Source: Rugamonas brunnea (GTDB lineage Bacteria > Pseudomonadota > Gammaproteobacteria > Burkholderiales > Burkholderiaceae_D). From it: a DNA stretch of 64,000 nucleotides. Below the pieces are notes generated by a model. It was not told where the DNA came from and ran no database searches. It saw only the letters and a list, made by a program, of their open reading frames with translations. Location: NCBI RefSeq assembly GCF_014042345.1, contig NZ_JACEZT010000004.1, forward strand, positions 186,001 to 250,000. Direction: 5' to 3'. This document shows, piece by piece, positions 8,931 through 18,491 of this stretch. Positions within the stretch are counted from its first letter, which is position 1, and each line of letters opens with the position of its first letter. The translations under genes were made by a program, and so were the position numbers.

Positions 8931-10700
8931 TTATCGACCTTCGGCTTCCATTGGCAAGTTGGCCAGGAAGGCGTGGATCTGCGCCACCACGGCCGCGCCT
9001 TCGCCCACCGCTGCCGCCACCCGCTTGGTGGAGCCGGCCCGCACGTCGCCGATGGCGAACACGCCGGGCACGCTCGTCTCCAGCGCCGCGCGCGCGGGCA
9101 GTTCGGGCGGATAGATGCCTTTCTCGAAATTGGCGCGGCACTGGGCGCGCGCCACGTCGAAGCCAGTGCGGATGAAGCCATGCTCGTCCACTTCCACGCC
9201 GCAATCGCCGAGCCAGTCCGTGTTGGGATCGGCGCCGATGAACAGGAACACGCGGCAGACGTCGTAATCCTTTTCCTCGCCGCTCAGGCGGTGCAGGATG
9301 CGCACCTGCTGCAAGCCGTCGTCGTCGCCTTCCAGCGCCACGATTTCCGTATGCGTGTGCAGCACGATGTTGGGCGTGGCCGCGATCCGTTCGATCAGGT
9401 AGCTCGACATGGTGGCCGCCAGGCCTTCGCCGCGCACCAGCATGTGGACCCGGGACGCATGCCCGGCCAGGAACACGGCCGCCTGGCCGGCCGAGTTGCC
9501 GCCGCCCACCAGCACGATCTCCTCCGTCTTGCACAGCTTGGCCTCGATCGGCGAGGCCCAGTAATACACACCGCGTCCTTCGAACTGGCGCAAATTGGCC
9601 AGCGAGGGCCGGCGGTAGCGCGCGCCGCACGACAGCACCACCGTGCGCGCCCGCAGGCGCTGGCCGCTGCCGCACATCTCGACCTGCAGCGGATAGGTGT
9701 CGCAAATGAGCTTGCCGGCCGGCGCCGGGATGGCCACCTCGACCCCGAACTTCTGGGCCTGCACATAGGCGCGTCCGGCCAGCGCCCGGCCCGACACGCC
9801 GGTGGGGAAGCCCAGGTAGTTTTCGATGCGGGCGCTGGCCGCCGCCTGCCCGCCGAAGGCCCGCGTCTCCAGCGCCAGCACGGACAAGCCTTCGGACGCC
9901 GCGTACACGGCCGTGGCCAGCCCGGCCGGCCCGGCGCCCACCACGATCACATCCCACACCTTCTCACTGCTCAGTTCGGGTAGCATGCCCAGGCAGCGGC
10001 CCAGCTCGACCACGGTGGGGTTCTTCTTCACCACGCCGTCAGGACACACGACCAGCGGCCAGTCTTGCGGTTGCGGATGGTAGTGCTCGACCAGCGCGGC
10101 GGCCTGCGCATCCGTCTCCAGGTCCAGCACCGAATGGGGATGGCCGTTGGCGGCGAGGAAGCTTTGCAGCGCATGCACGCGGCCGTGGCCGCGCGGGCCG
10201 ACGATGACGGGGCCGCCCGAGTTCACTTCGATCAGTCCCACGCGGCGCAGGATCAGCGCGCGCACGATGCGCTCGCCCAGTTCGGCCTCCGCGATCACCA
10301 GTGCGCGCAGCGCCTCGGATGGAATCACCAGCACTTCCACGGCGCCGATGGCGGTGCCGTTGCCCAGCGACGGCCGGCCCGACAACTGGGCCACCTCGCC
10401 GCTGAACTGGCCGGGGCCATGCTCGGTGATGAGCGAGGTGTTGCCGAGGCCATCATGGCGGCTCACGGCGATGCGGCCTGCCAAGACCAGCATCAGGCCG
10501 AAGCTGGTGCGGCCCGCCTCGAACACATGGTCGCCATCGGCGAAATGGCGGACGTGGCCGAATCGGTGCATGCGTTTGACCTCGGCCGCGCTCAGCACGG
10601 GGAAGATCTGGTGCCGGCGCGATTCGATGTCGAGCTTGCCGGTGGAGACGGGTTCATCCTGTGCGTTGTCGGGCGTGAAATCGAGCGGATTGGCGGCCAT
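8931..10700 (-). CDS. Cyclic-nucleotide-binding / thioredoxin-reductase-like flavoprotein lacking the CxxC
   Basis: Cytosolic fusion, 589 aa. Residues ~40-150 are a cNMP-binding beta-roll (FADGDHVFEAG, GQFSGEVAQLSGRP). Residues ~165-235 are a small thioredoxin-fold-like linker. Residues ~248-589 form a thioredoxin-reductase-type FAD/NAD(P)H oxidoreductase with GAGPAG (FAD, ~255), VGGGNSAG (NADPH, ~398) and GVFAIGDVR (FAD, ~545). Where true TrxB has the CATC redox pair after GRGV, this protein has YYWASPIEA, so it cannot shuttle electrons through that disulfide. Such fusions are commonly annotated as FAD-dependent oxidoreductases of unknown substrate. It is monocistronic and divergent from the GNAT gene. 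Confidence 0.88.
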   Translation of the reverse strand: MAANPLDFTPDNAQDEPVSTGKLDIESRRHQIFPVLSAAEVKRMHRFGHVRHFADGDHVFEAGRTSFGLMLVLAGRIAVSRHDGLGNTSLITEHGPGQFSGEVAQLSGRPSLGNGTAIGAVEVLVIPSEALRALVIAEAELGERIVRALILRRVGLIEVNSGGPVIVGPRGHGRVHALQSFLAANGHPHSVLDLETDAQAAALVEHYHPQPQDWPLVVCPDGVVKKNPTVVELGRCLGMLPELSSEKVWDVIVVGAGPAGLATAVYAASEGLSVLALETRAFGGQAAASARIENYLGFPTGVSGRALAGRAYVQAQKFGVEVAIPAPAGKLICDTYPLQVEMCGSGQRLRARTVVLSCGARYRRPSLANLRQFEGRGVYYWASPIEAKLCKTEEIVLVGGGNSAGQAAVFLAGHASRVHMLVRGEGLAATMSSYLIERIAATPNIVLHTHTEIVALEGDDDGLQQVRILHRLSGEEKDYDVCRVFLFIGADPNTDWLGDCGVEVDEHGFIRTGFDVARAQCRANFEKGIYPPELPARAALETSVPGVFAIGDVRAGSTKRVAAAVGEGAAVVAQIHAFLANLPMEAEGR

Positions 10701-10823
10701 GGCGGTTCCGAAAAGAGGGAAGGGGGTTCAGCCAGTCTAGCGCAAGCGGCGCCTCCGCGCCAAAAACTTGCAACCTGTGCAAGCTGCTATACTGATGCTT
10801 CATGTCAAAAAAGCAAAATCACC

Positions 10824-11372
10824 ATGCCGCTACAGACCTCGCTGATTCCGCTCGCGCCCGCCACTTATGATGCTTTCTTCGCCTACCTGGGAGACCAGCT
10901 GAAGGAGAACGGGCAGGGCGGCACCCCGCTGTTCCAGCCCATGTCGCGCGCCCAGCCGACGCTGGCGCCGGAGCGTGCGGCCGCGTTCCGTCAGGCGCTG
11001 GACACGCCGCTGGGCCAGCCCGGCTGGCGGCGCGCATGGGTCGCCGTCGGCCCCGAAGGTATCCGCGGTCATGTCGACCTGCGCGCGCGGCCCGAACCGC
11101 ATGCCCAGCACCGCGGCATGTTGGGCATGGGCGTGCATCGCGATTGGCGCCGCATCGGGCTGGGCCGGCGCCTGGTGGGATTGGCCGTGCAGTGGGCAGC
11201 GGCGCAGGACGGGCTGGACTGGATCGACCTGGAGGTGTTGTCCGTCAACGCCCCGGCGCGCCAGCTCTATCTGGCGACCGGCTTCGTGCAGACGGGCGAG
11301 CATGCCGACATGTTCCGCATCGATGGCGAACAGCATGGCTACACCTACATGTCGCGCGCGCTGCGGCGCTGA
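10824..11372 (+). CDS. GNAT-family N-acetyltransferase
   Basis: Cytosolic acetyltransferase, 182 aa. The acetyl-CoA-binding motif A is clear (GMGVHRDWRRIGLGRRLV, residues ~102-119, with the R-x-x-G-x-G-x pattern). Motif B follows as a LYLATGF-type segment (NAPARQLYLATGFVQTGE) near residue 146. The ATG at 10824 is chosen because translation from there gives a complete GNAT fold; an open frame continues far upstream but is antisense to the flavoprotein gene and has no support. The substrate is unknown. It is divergent from the flavoprotein and about 84 bp upstream of cysM, with which it may share transcription. Confidence 0.85.
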   Translation: MPLQTSLIPLAPATYDAFFAYLGDQLKENGQGGTPLFQPMSRAQPTLAPERAAAFRQALDTPLGQPGWRRAWVAVGPEGIRGHVDLRARPEPHAQHRGMLGMGVHRDWRRIGLGRRLVGLAVQWAAAQDGLDWIDLEVLSVNAPARQLYLATGFVQTGEHADMFRIDGEQHGYTYMSRALRR

Positions 11373-11455
11373 GCACCAGGCCCGGCCGGGCCGGAAATAC
11401 GCGTAATGCCATCTCGGATTAAAATGCTTGTTTTAGTGAACTCAGGCTCAAGACG

Positions 11456-12358
11456 ATGGCTTACAAGACTCTGGCAGACACAATCGGCAACACGCCGCTG
11501 GTGCAGCTCACGCGCATTCCGGGCGCGGACGCGGCGGCGCGTAACAATATTATTCTCGGCAAGTTGGAAGGCAACAATCCAGCCGGCTCCGTCAAGGACC
11601 GGGCCGCCATGTCCATGCTGCTGCACGCCGAGGAGCGGGGCCAGATCAAGCCGGGCGACACCCTGATTGAAGCCACCAGCGGCAACACCGGCATCGCGCT
11701 GGCCATGGCGGCCGCGCTGCGCGGCTACAAGATGCTGTTGCTGATGCCGGAAAACCTGAGCCTGGAGCGGCGCCAGAGCATGGCCGCCTACGGCGCCCAG
11801 ATCCTGCTCACGCCCAAAACGGGCGGCATGGAATACGCGCGCGACCTGGCCGAGCAGATGCAAAAGGATGGCAAGGGCGTGATCCTCGACCAGTTCGGCA
11901 ACTTCGACAATTCGCGCGCCCACTACGAAGGCACGGGGCCGGAAATCTGGCGCGACACCAACGGCCAGGTCACGCACTTCGTGAGCGCCATGGGCACCAC
12001 GGGCACCATCATGGGCGTGTCGCATTACCTGAAGGAACAGAACCCCGAGGTGCGCATCATCGGCGCGCAACCGGAGGAAGGCTCGCAGATCCCCGGCATC
12101 CGCAAATGGCCGGAAGCCTACCTGCCGAAAATCTACGACAAGTCGCGGGTGGATCAGATCGAGTACGTGACGCAAGCTGCGGCTGAGCGCATGGCGCGCC
12201 GCCTGGCGGCGGAGGAAGGCATATTCTGCGGGATTTCGGCAGCGGGGGCCTGCGAGATCGCGTTGCGGATCTCTCAAACGGTGGAGAACGCCACCATCGT
12301 GTTCATCGTGTGCGACCGCGGCGACCGCTACCTGTCGACAGGCGTGTTCCCGGCCTGA
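11456..12358 (+). CDS. cysM: Cysteine synthase B (O-acetylserine sulfhydrylase)
   Basis: PLP-dependent OAS sulfhydrylase of the CysM type, 300 aa, making cysteine from O-acetylserine and sulfide or thiosulfate. The PLP lysine is K47 in NPAGSVKDRAA. The substrate loop EATSGNTGIALAM (~75) and the PLP-phosphate loop GTTGTIMG (~181) are intact, and the QIPGIRKWPEAYLP segment is typical of CysM rather than CysK. Length matches the family. In Burkholderiales cysM usually lies between the hld/rfaE genes and mltB, as here. Confidence 0.95.
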   Translation: MAYKTLADTIGNTPLVQLTRIPGADAAARNNIILGKLEGNNPAGSVKDRAAMSMLLHAEERGQIKPGDTLIEATSGNTGIALAMAAALRGYKMLLLMPENLSLERRQSMAAYGAQILLTPKTGGMEYARDLAEQMQKDGKGVILDQFGNFDNSRAHYEGTGPEIWRDTNGQVTHFVSAMGTTGTIMGVSHYLKEQNPEVRIIGAQPEEGSQIPGIRKWPEAYLPKIYDKSRVDQIEYVTQAAAERMARRLAAEEGIFCGISAAGACEIALRISQTVENATIVFIVCDRGDRYLSTGVFPA

Positions 12359-12373
12359 CGACAACGATTCCTG

Positions 12374-12393
12374 CCCTCGCCCCCACGCGAGGG
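12374..12393. repeat. GC-rich hairpin between convergent cysM and HTH gene
   Basis: Inverted repeat CCCTCGC/GCGAGGG (12374-12380 with 12387-12393, 6-nt loop) sits in the short gap between two converging genes. There is no T tract on either side, so it may be a factor-assisted terminator or merely a common intergenic palindrome. Confidence 0.4.
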
Positions 12394-12431
12394 GAGGGGT
12401 CGCCTGCGGTGACGACAGCCAGGGACTGCGA

Positions 12432-12779
12432 TCAGCCCTGGTTGTTGTTGCCGCCGCCCGATTCGCCTTCTTTAGGCTTGAACTGCTTGTCGCTGATGCG
12501 GAACTTGTTGCGGCGGTCGCCCATCAAGTAGCGCAGGTCACGGATACTCAGATCGCTCACCTCGTGCATGCGGATCAGCAGCGAAGCGCCGACCGGCAGA
12601 CGGTGGTGACGAATCTTGCTGATCACGGGCGGCGCCACTTCCAGCGCGCGCGACAGGGCTGCGTCGTTCTTCAGACGCAGGTTTTCGATCAGCGTATCCA
12701 GCAGACGGTTCGGGTTGTACTGCAGCAGATCATCGCCTTCCGAATCGTTATTCATATCGATGCCGACTTGGTTTGTCAT
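12432..12779 (-). CDS. Small HTH (Cro/CI-like) protein, conserved but uncharacterised
   Basis: A 115-aa cytosolic protein. Residues ~24-85 resemble an XRE/Cro-type helix-turn-helix: LLDTLIENLRLKNDAALSRAL, then EVAPPVISKIRHHRLPVG, which looks like a recognition helix, then a helical DLSIRDLRYLMGD segment. The tail is charged and Gly/Asn-rich. The promoter side is unusually AT-rich compared with the rest of the window, and a GAAGGAAC ribosome site precedes the ATG. I do not recognise a named family; a DNA-binding regulator is inferred from the HTH pattern only. It converges on cysM. Confidence 0.75.
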   Translation of the reverse strand: MTNQVGIDMNNDSEGDDLLQYNPNRLLDTLIENLRLKNDAALSRALEVAPPVISKIRHHRLPVGASLLIRMHEVSDLSIRDLRYLMGDRRNKFRISDKQFKPKEGESGGGNNNQG

Positions 12780-13206
12780 GATGATGTTTGTTCCTTCTGA
12801 AAGTAGTCCTGCAAAGTAAAAAACACTCGGAGCTCGCTCTTGCTGCGTTAATGTTCATCCTTCACCAAGGAACGAATTCACACACGGACGGATTCCGGTA
12901 CAACAAGTTTCATAATATATACACAATTGTACAACAGCGAGCTTTTCTATGCTCAAAAGCAACAAAATAATTGCATTGCCATAGGTTATTGTTGTCGAGT
13001 TGCAACATTGTGTGAGAATTATACACCTTCTCCTGTGTTAAGCTGCTTGTGCCTCAATTCAATTGTATCGCTATAGTTGATTATAAGGCAATTTTTATTT
13101 GTTGCCGCACGAAATGCTCTCCCTGTACGGCACACATATGCAGTTTCCCAGTGTCAATTACAAGATACTGCGTGCAAGATTTTTGAGCAACTGTCTTTAC
13201 GGTTCC
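12780..13206. promoter_or_regulatory. AT-rich gene-free region upstream of the HTH gene
   Basis: These 427 bp contain no convincing coding frame. They are markedly AT-rich relative to the window, with runs such as CATAATATATACACAATTG near 12911-12928 and the palindrome ACAATTGT at 12923-12930. The region must hold the promoter of the minus-strand HTH gene and the 3' end of the mltB transcript. I could not pin a full -35/-10 pair with confidence. Confidence 0.45.
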
Positions 13207-14361
13207 TTACATTCCCGCGCCCCGCGACAGGCGCACGGCCCGTCCCAGTTCCACCACCGACATCGCATAGAAATAACTGCGGTTGTACTGCGTGATGGCG
13301 TAGAAATTATTGGTCGCCACCCAGTATTCCGTCGGATCGGCGCCGTTCTGCAAGTCCACCAGGCCAAAGACCATGCCCGATGGCAATGCTGATGTGGTGC
13401 TGACACCGGCCGCCGTCAAGTCCTGCGCAGGAAATTTCGCGGCCAGTCCCTGGTTGATCATGCCTTCCCACGCGCGGTTGGGCGACACCTCGGCCGCATA
13501 CACGAGCGGGCCCGGGTCGTCGCGCCGCCAGCCGTGCGCCGTCAGGAAGGCGGCCACGCTGCCGATGGCGTCGCTGCTGGAGCCGAGCAGGTCCACCTTG
13601 CCATTACCATCGAAATCGACGGCGTACTTGACGATGCTGCTGGGCATAAATTGCGGCATGCCCACGGCGCCGGCGTACGAGCCCCGCAGCGAGAGCGGGT
13701 CGATGCCGTTCTGGCGCGCGAACAGCAAGGTCGCTTCCAGCTCGCTGCGGAAGAAGGCCATGCGCTCGTCGCGGGCCGGCGCTTCCGGATAGGAGAACGC
13801 CAGCGTGGTCAGCGCGTCGAGCACGCGGAAGCGGCCCGTGTTGCGGCCATAGACGGTTTCCACGCCGATGATGCCGACCAGGATTTCCGCCGGCACGCCG
13901 TACAGCGCCTCGGCCCGCGCCAGCGCGTCCTGGTTCTCGTTCCAGAATTTCACGCCGGCGTCGATGCGCACCGGGTCGATGAACAGCTTGCTGTACGCTT
14001 GCCAGTTCTTGGGCTTGCCCGGCGGCGCCGGCTTGATCAGTTGCACGGCCGCGTCCACGTAGCGCACCTGGCCCATCAAGCTATCGAGCGCGGCGCGGTC
14101 GAAACCGTCGCGCGCGGCCAGGTCGTCGAGGAAGGCGCGCACGTCCTTCCACTCGCCGAAGTTGACGAATTCGCCCACGTAGTCGACGGGCGGCGGGCCT
14201 TTCTTCTTGACCACCTTGGTTTGCTTGTGGCGCTGGCTGGGGGGCAGTTTGTAGCCGTAGGGATCGACGGCGGCTTGCGCCAGCGGCGCGGCCGCCAGCA
14301 GCAGGGCCAGCATCCAGCGGGCGGGGGAAGGGGACAGGGACGGCATGATCTTCATCGGCAT
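13207..14361 (-). CDS. mltB: Lytic murein transglycosylase B
   Basis: Periplasmic lytic transglycosylase of the MltB/SltB family, 384 aa, cleaving the MurNAc-GlcNAc bond of peptidoglycan to form 1,6-anhydroMurNAc ends. Residues 1-30 form a signal peptide without a lipobox Cys, so the protein is probably soluble (E. coli MltB is a lipoprotein). The catalytic glutamate is E168 in IIGVETVYGRNTG, and the GSYAGAVGMPQFMPSS and DFDGNGKVDL motifs of the family are present. Its start overlaps the end of tgpA by 10 bp, so it is the last gene of the moxR-DUF58-tgpA-mltB unit. Confidence 0.94.
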   Translation of the reverse strand: MPMKIMPSLSPSPARWMLALLLAAAPLAQAAVDPYGYKLPPSQRHKQTKVVKKKGPPPVDYVGEFVNFGEWKDVRAFLDDLAARDGFDRAALDSLMGQVRYVDAAVQLIKPAPPGKPKNWQAYSKLFIDPVRIDAGVKFWNENQDALARAEALYGVPAEILVGIIGVETVYGRNTGRFRVLDALTTLAFSYPEAPARDERMAFFRSELEATLLFARQNGIDPLSLRGSYAGAVGMPQFMPSSIVKYAVDFDGNGKVDLLGSSSDAIGSVAAFLTAHGWRRDDPGPLVYAAEVSPNRAWEGMINQGLAAKFPAQDLTAAGVSTTSALPSGMVFGLVDLQNGADPTEYWVATNNFYAITQYNRSYFYAMSVVELGRAVRLSRGAGM

Positions 14362-16358
14362 TGTGGTAACAGGGTGTGCAGCGTCTTCAGCGACGCTGCG
14401 TGAGTCGCGGGATGGGCGCGGCCATATCGCAGCGCGCTAACCATCGTCAAAAATTCGTCCATGGCAGCATGTTTCTCCTTGCTGGCCGGCATGCCGCGCA
14501 GCCGCGCCGCGTAGGCCATCGGCCCTTCATCGGGGCGGCGCACATAACCGTGGCGGGCCTGTTGCCGGCAAAACGCCTGGTACAGCCGCTCCAGCGGGTC
14601 GGCCCGGCGTTGCCGGCCGCGCTGGCGCAGCAGCAGGGCCAGCGCCGTCGCCAGCGCCAGGCCGGCCATGCTGCGCCACTGGAACAGGGCCGCGCTTAAT
14701 TCTTCAAGGAAACTTCGCTGCCTGTCTGGATTGTAATCCAGGACCCATTGATTCCAAGCATTATTCATCGCTGCCATCGAAAATCGCAAACGGGCCAGCC
14801 ATGATGTGGGGTCGTTCTGCAACGCCAGCAAGGGGCCAAGGCCGAACAGGGTGTTCTGGGGCAGGGCGCGGGCCAGGTTGTGGGCGATGCGCTCGGGCGC
14901 CACGGCGGCCGTCGGGTCCACCCGGCGCCAGCCCTGGCCGTCCAGCCACACTTCGGCCCAGGCGTGGGCGTCGGACTGGCGCACCGTCACATAGCCGTCC
15001 ACCGGGTTGTATTCGCCGCCCTGGTAGCCGGTGACCACGCGCGCCGGCACCTGCATGGCGCGCATCAGCACCACGAAGGCGCCCGCGTAGTGTTCGCAAA
15101 AGCCGGCCCGGGTATCGAACAGGAACTGGTCGACGGCGTCTCGGCCCAGCAGCGGCGGTTGCAGCGTGTAGAAGAACGGCGCGTTGCGGAACAACGCCAG
15201 CACGGCGCGCACCGAGTCGGCCGCCTGCGGCTGGCGCAAGGTGGCCGCCAGCGCCAGCGTGCGCGGGTTGAAGCCGGACGGCAGCGCCAGCCAGCGGGCC
15301 AGGTCCGGCGGCGGCGCGTTGGCTTCGATGCGGTAATCGAGGTGGGCCACGGCGTCGTAGCGCAGGCGCTCGTTGATGGGCGCGGTGGCGAAGTACTCGG
15401 CCTGCTCGGAACTGGCGGCCAGGTAGCCGGGCAGGTCGAGGTCGGGCTCCGTCAGTTCCAGCGCAAACAGCCAGCGTTTGCCGGTCGGCTCCAGCGTGAC
15501 CTGGTGCCGCACGGCCGGGCCGCGCGCCTGCAGTTGCACGTCGCGCCGGGCGCCGCGCCGGCGCGGCACGCGGGTCCACGTGCGGCCGTCGTAGTCGCCC
15601 AGCACGATGCCGCGCCAGTACAGCTGCGCCTGGTCCGGGCGCGGGTCGAGGAAGCGCACCCGGAACGCCACCTCGTCCGACATGGCCAGGCTGGACACGT
15701 TCCCCGGCGCCATGCTGTCGGACATGCCGCTGCGTCCCGCGCGCGCGTCGCCGGGCAGGCCCCACAGCGGCCCCTGGATGCGCGGGAAGGCGACGAACAG
15801 CAGCAGCGCCAGCGGCGCGGCCAGCAGCATGACGTGGCCCGCCGTGCGCAGGCGCCGGCGCAGGGGCGGCACCTGGCCCGTGTACTGGAACGTGAGCTGG
15901 GCCGTCAGCAGCACGGCCAGCGTGGCCAGCATGGACAGCGCCGTCAGCATGGTCTGGCTGTAGAAGAAGGTGGTCAGCAGCAGGAACAGGCTGAGGAAGA
16001 TGACCACGAACAGGTCGCGCCGCGCGTGCATCTCCAGCAGCTTGAAGGCCAGCAGCAGCGCCAGCATGGCCACGCCGGCGTCGCGTCCCAGCAGCGTGTG
16101 GAAGGAGTGGTAGACGCCGGCCATGGCCAGCATCGATAGGGGCAGCAGCAGCCACAAAGGCGGCATGCGCTTGCCCAGCCAGGTGATGGCGGCGCGCCAC
16201 AGCAGCGTGGCGCAGACGGCGGCGCTGGTCCACAGCGGCAGGTGGGCGAAGTGGGGCGCCAGCACCAGCACGGCCGCGCCCAGCAGCAGCAGGGTGTCGG
16301 CCTTGTCGCGCGGCAGGCGCTGGGCCAGCCGCTGCCAGCGGTCGGCGGCGCCCGTCAT
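14352..16358 (-). CDS. tgpA: TgpA-type membrane transglutaminase-like protein
   Basis: Inner-membrane protein, 668 aa, with an N-terminal DUF3488-type block of five to six hydrophobic helices (residues ~20-192). A periplasmic transglutaminase-like domain follows, then a final TM segment near 600 (MAGLALATALALLL) and a DUF4129-like tail. The Cys-His-Asp triad is readable: C421 (GFCEHYA), H465 (SDAHAWAEV) and D481 (RRVDPT). Pseudomonas TgpA is essential and linked to the cell wall; a similar envelope role is inferred, strengthened by the downstream mltB. The ATG at 16358 forms an ATGA overlap with DUF58. A longer upstream frame is antisense noise. Confidence 0.92.
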   Translation of the reverse strand: MTGAADRWQRLAQRLPRDKADTLLLLGAAVLVLAPHFAHLPLWTSAAVCATLLWRAAITWLGKRMPPLWLLLPLSMLAMAGVYHSFHTLLGRDAGVAMLALLLAFKLLEMHARRDLFVVIFLSLFLLLTTFFYSQTMLTALSMLATLAVLLTAQLTFQYTGQVPPLRRRLRTAGHVMLLAAPLALLLFVAFPRIQGPLWGLPGDARAGRSGMSDSMAPGNVSSLAMSDEVAFRVRFLDPRPDQAQLYWRGIVLGDYDGRTWTRVPRRRGARRDVQLQARGPAVRHQVTLEPTGKRWLFALELTEPDLDLPGYLAASSEQAEYFATAPINERLRYDAVAHLDYRIEANAPPPDLARWLALPSGFNPRTLALAATLRQPQAADSVRAVLALFRNAPFFYTLQPPLLGRDAVDQFLFDTRAGFCEHYAGAFVVLMRAMQVPARVVTGYQGGEYNPVDGYVTVRQSDAHAWAEVWLDGQGWRRVDPTAAVAPERIAHNLARALPQNTLFGLGPLLALQNDPTSWLARLRFSMAAMNNAWNQWVLDYNPDRQRSFLEELSAALFQWRSMAGLALATALALLLRQRGRQRRADPLERLYQAFCRQQARHGYVRRPDEGPMAYAARLRGMPASKEKHAAMDEFLTMVSALRYGRAHPATHAASLKTLHTLLPQCR

Positions 16359-17347
16359 GCGCGCTCCGCGCCGAACAGGGCCAGCGCCCGCAGGCAGGCC
16401 GCGCGGTGGGCGTCGCCCAGCGCCGCGTCGAACTGGTGGTGGCCTAGGCGGAATGCGTAGGGCAGCGCGCGCCGCTCCGCCTCCAGCACCCAGCTGGTCA
16501 GGCGCGACAGCTTGTGTTCCCGGTCCATCCATGGCGGCAGTTGGGCGAAATCGAGGCACAGCTCGGCCACCGCGCCGCCGTCGAAATGCTTGGTCACCAG
16601 CTGGCCGCCCAAGGACGGGTCGTGGCGCGCAATCTGGCGCCAGGCCAGGTGGCGCATCGGATCGCCCGGCTGGTAGCTGCGGATGCCGGAGAAATTGTCC
16701 AGTCCCACCTGGCCATGGCCTTCCTCGCTGGCCGCGCCCTGCATGGGCAGCGGCGGCGCGTCCGGTTCCGGTTCGGGATAGACCAGCGCCCGCAAGTCCG
16801 GCTTCCAGTAGGCCCAGGCGCGGAACAGGCCGAGCGGGTAGCGCGTGAGCAGGCGGATGCGGGGCGCGTCCAGCCAGCCCCGTTGCGCCGTGGCGCAGGA
16901 CAGCACGGCCAGCGCGTCGCCGCCGGCCGGCACGTCGGTCACGTGGCGTGGTTCGCCGTCCTGCTGGAAACCGAGCCAGACGGCGTAACGGTCGGGGCCA
17001 TCGGGATTGTGCAGCTGCAGCTCGAAGCGCGCCTCCTGGCCCGCGAACACGGGCTGCACCCGGCCCGGTGCCAGCCGCAGGCCGGCCAGGTTCCTGGCCG
17101 TGAGCACCATGTCGGCCACGGCGCAGGCGCCGGCGAAGAAGGTGAGCGCGAAGCCCAGACCGAGGTTGTAATTGAGGGCACCGATCAGCATCACCAGCAG
17201 CAGGCCCGTGAACGCGAGGCCGGGGCCGCCCGGCACGATGAACACGCGCCGCATCACCAGCACCACCGTGCCCGGTTCGCGTTCGCGCAGCTGGAACAGC
17301 CACTGGTTGGCCAAGGTGCGGTACCAGCGGCGCGGTGCGGCGAACAT
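16355..17347 (-). CDS. DUF58 domain protein
   Basis: A 330-aa membrane-anchored protein with two hydrophobic segments near residues 42-85 (FTGLLLVMLIGALNYNLGLGF and adjacent). A DUF58 core follows around residues 215-240, with the hallmark NFSGIRSYQPGDPMRHLAWRQIAR. DUF58 proteins are von Willebrand-like partners of MoxR AAA+ ATPases. Here the gene lies 45 bp downstream of moxR and overlaps tgpA by 4 bp, the standard moxR-DUF58-tgpA gene set. Biochemical activity is unknown. Confidence 0.92.
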   Translation of the reverse strand: MFAAPRRWYRTLANQWLFQLREREPGTVVLVMRRVFIVPGGPGLAFTGLLLVMLIGALNYNLGLGFALTFFAGACAVADMVLTARNLAGLRLAPGRVQPVFAGQEARFELQLHNPDGPDRYAVWLGFQQDGEPRHVTDVPAGGDALAVLSCATAQRGWLDAPRIRLLTRYPLGLFRAWAYWKPDLRALVYPEPEPDAPPLPMQGAASEEGHGQVGLDNFSGIRSYQPGDPMRHLAWRQIARHDPSLGGQLVTKHFDGGAVAELCLDFAQLPPWMDREHKLSRLTSWVLEAERRALPYAFRLGHHQFDAALGDAHRAACLRALALFGAERA

Positions 17348-17392
17348 GGCGGGGATATCAGGCCAGGGTGAAGGCGGCAGGGCCGGAGGCGG

Positions 17393-18313
<921 letters not shown>

Positions 18314-18491
18314 GGCATTGCCCTTTGCCGGTGGGGTGGTCCGCACATGCGCCGCCGCGAAGGGCGGCGACGTGGTAGGCTATGCGTGTAATTTTTAACA
18401 TGCCAGATCAAGAGAACCAGACGATCATCAGATTCTATGCGAGAACCCGCGCGTGGGATACACAATGATGGCGGCGGCAGGAACGAGACAC

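Noticed and set aside
10065..10823. Extended N-terminus of the GNAT protein
   Set aside because: It lies antisense to the flavoprotein gene and has no domain features.
14352..17303. Frame extending TgpA to 983 residues
   Set aside because: The extra N-terminus overlaps the DUF58 gene in another frame and is Arg/Gly/Pro-rich; the ATG at 16358 gives a clean membrane start with ATGA coupling.
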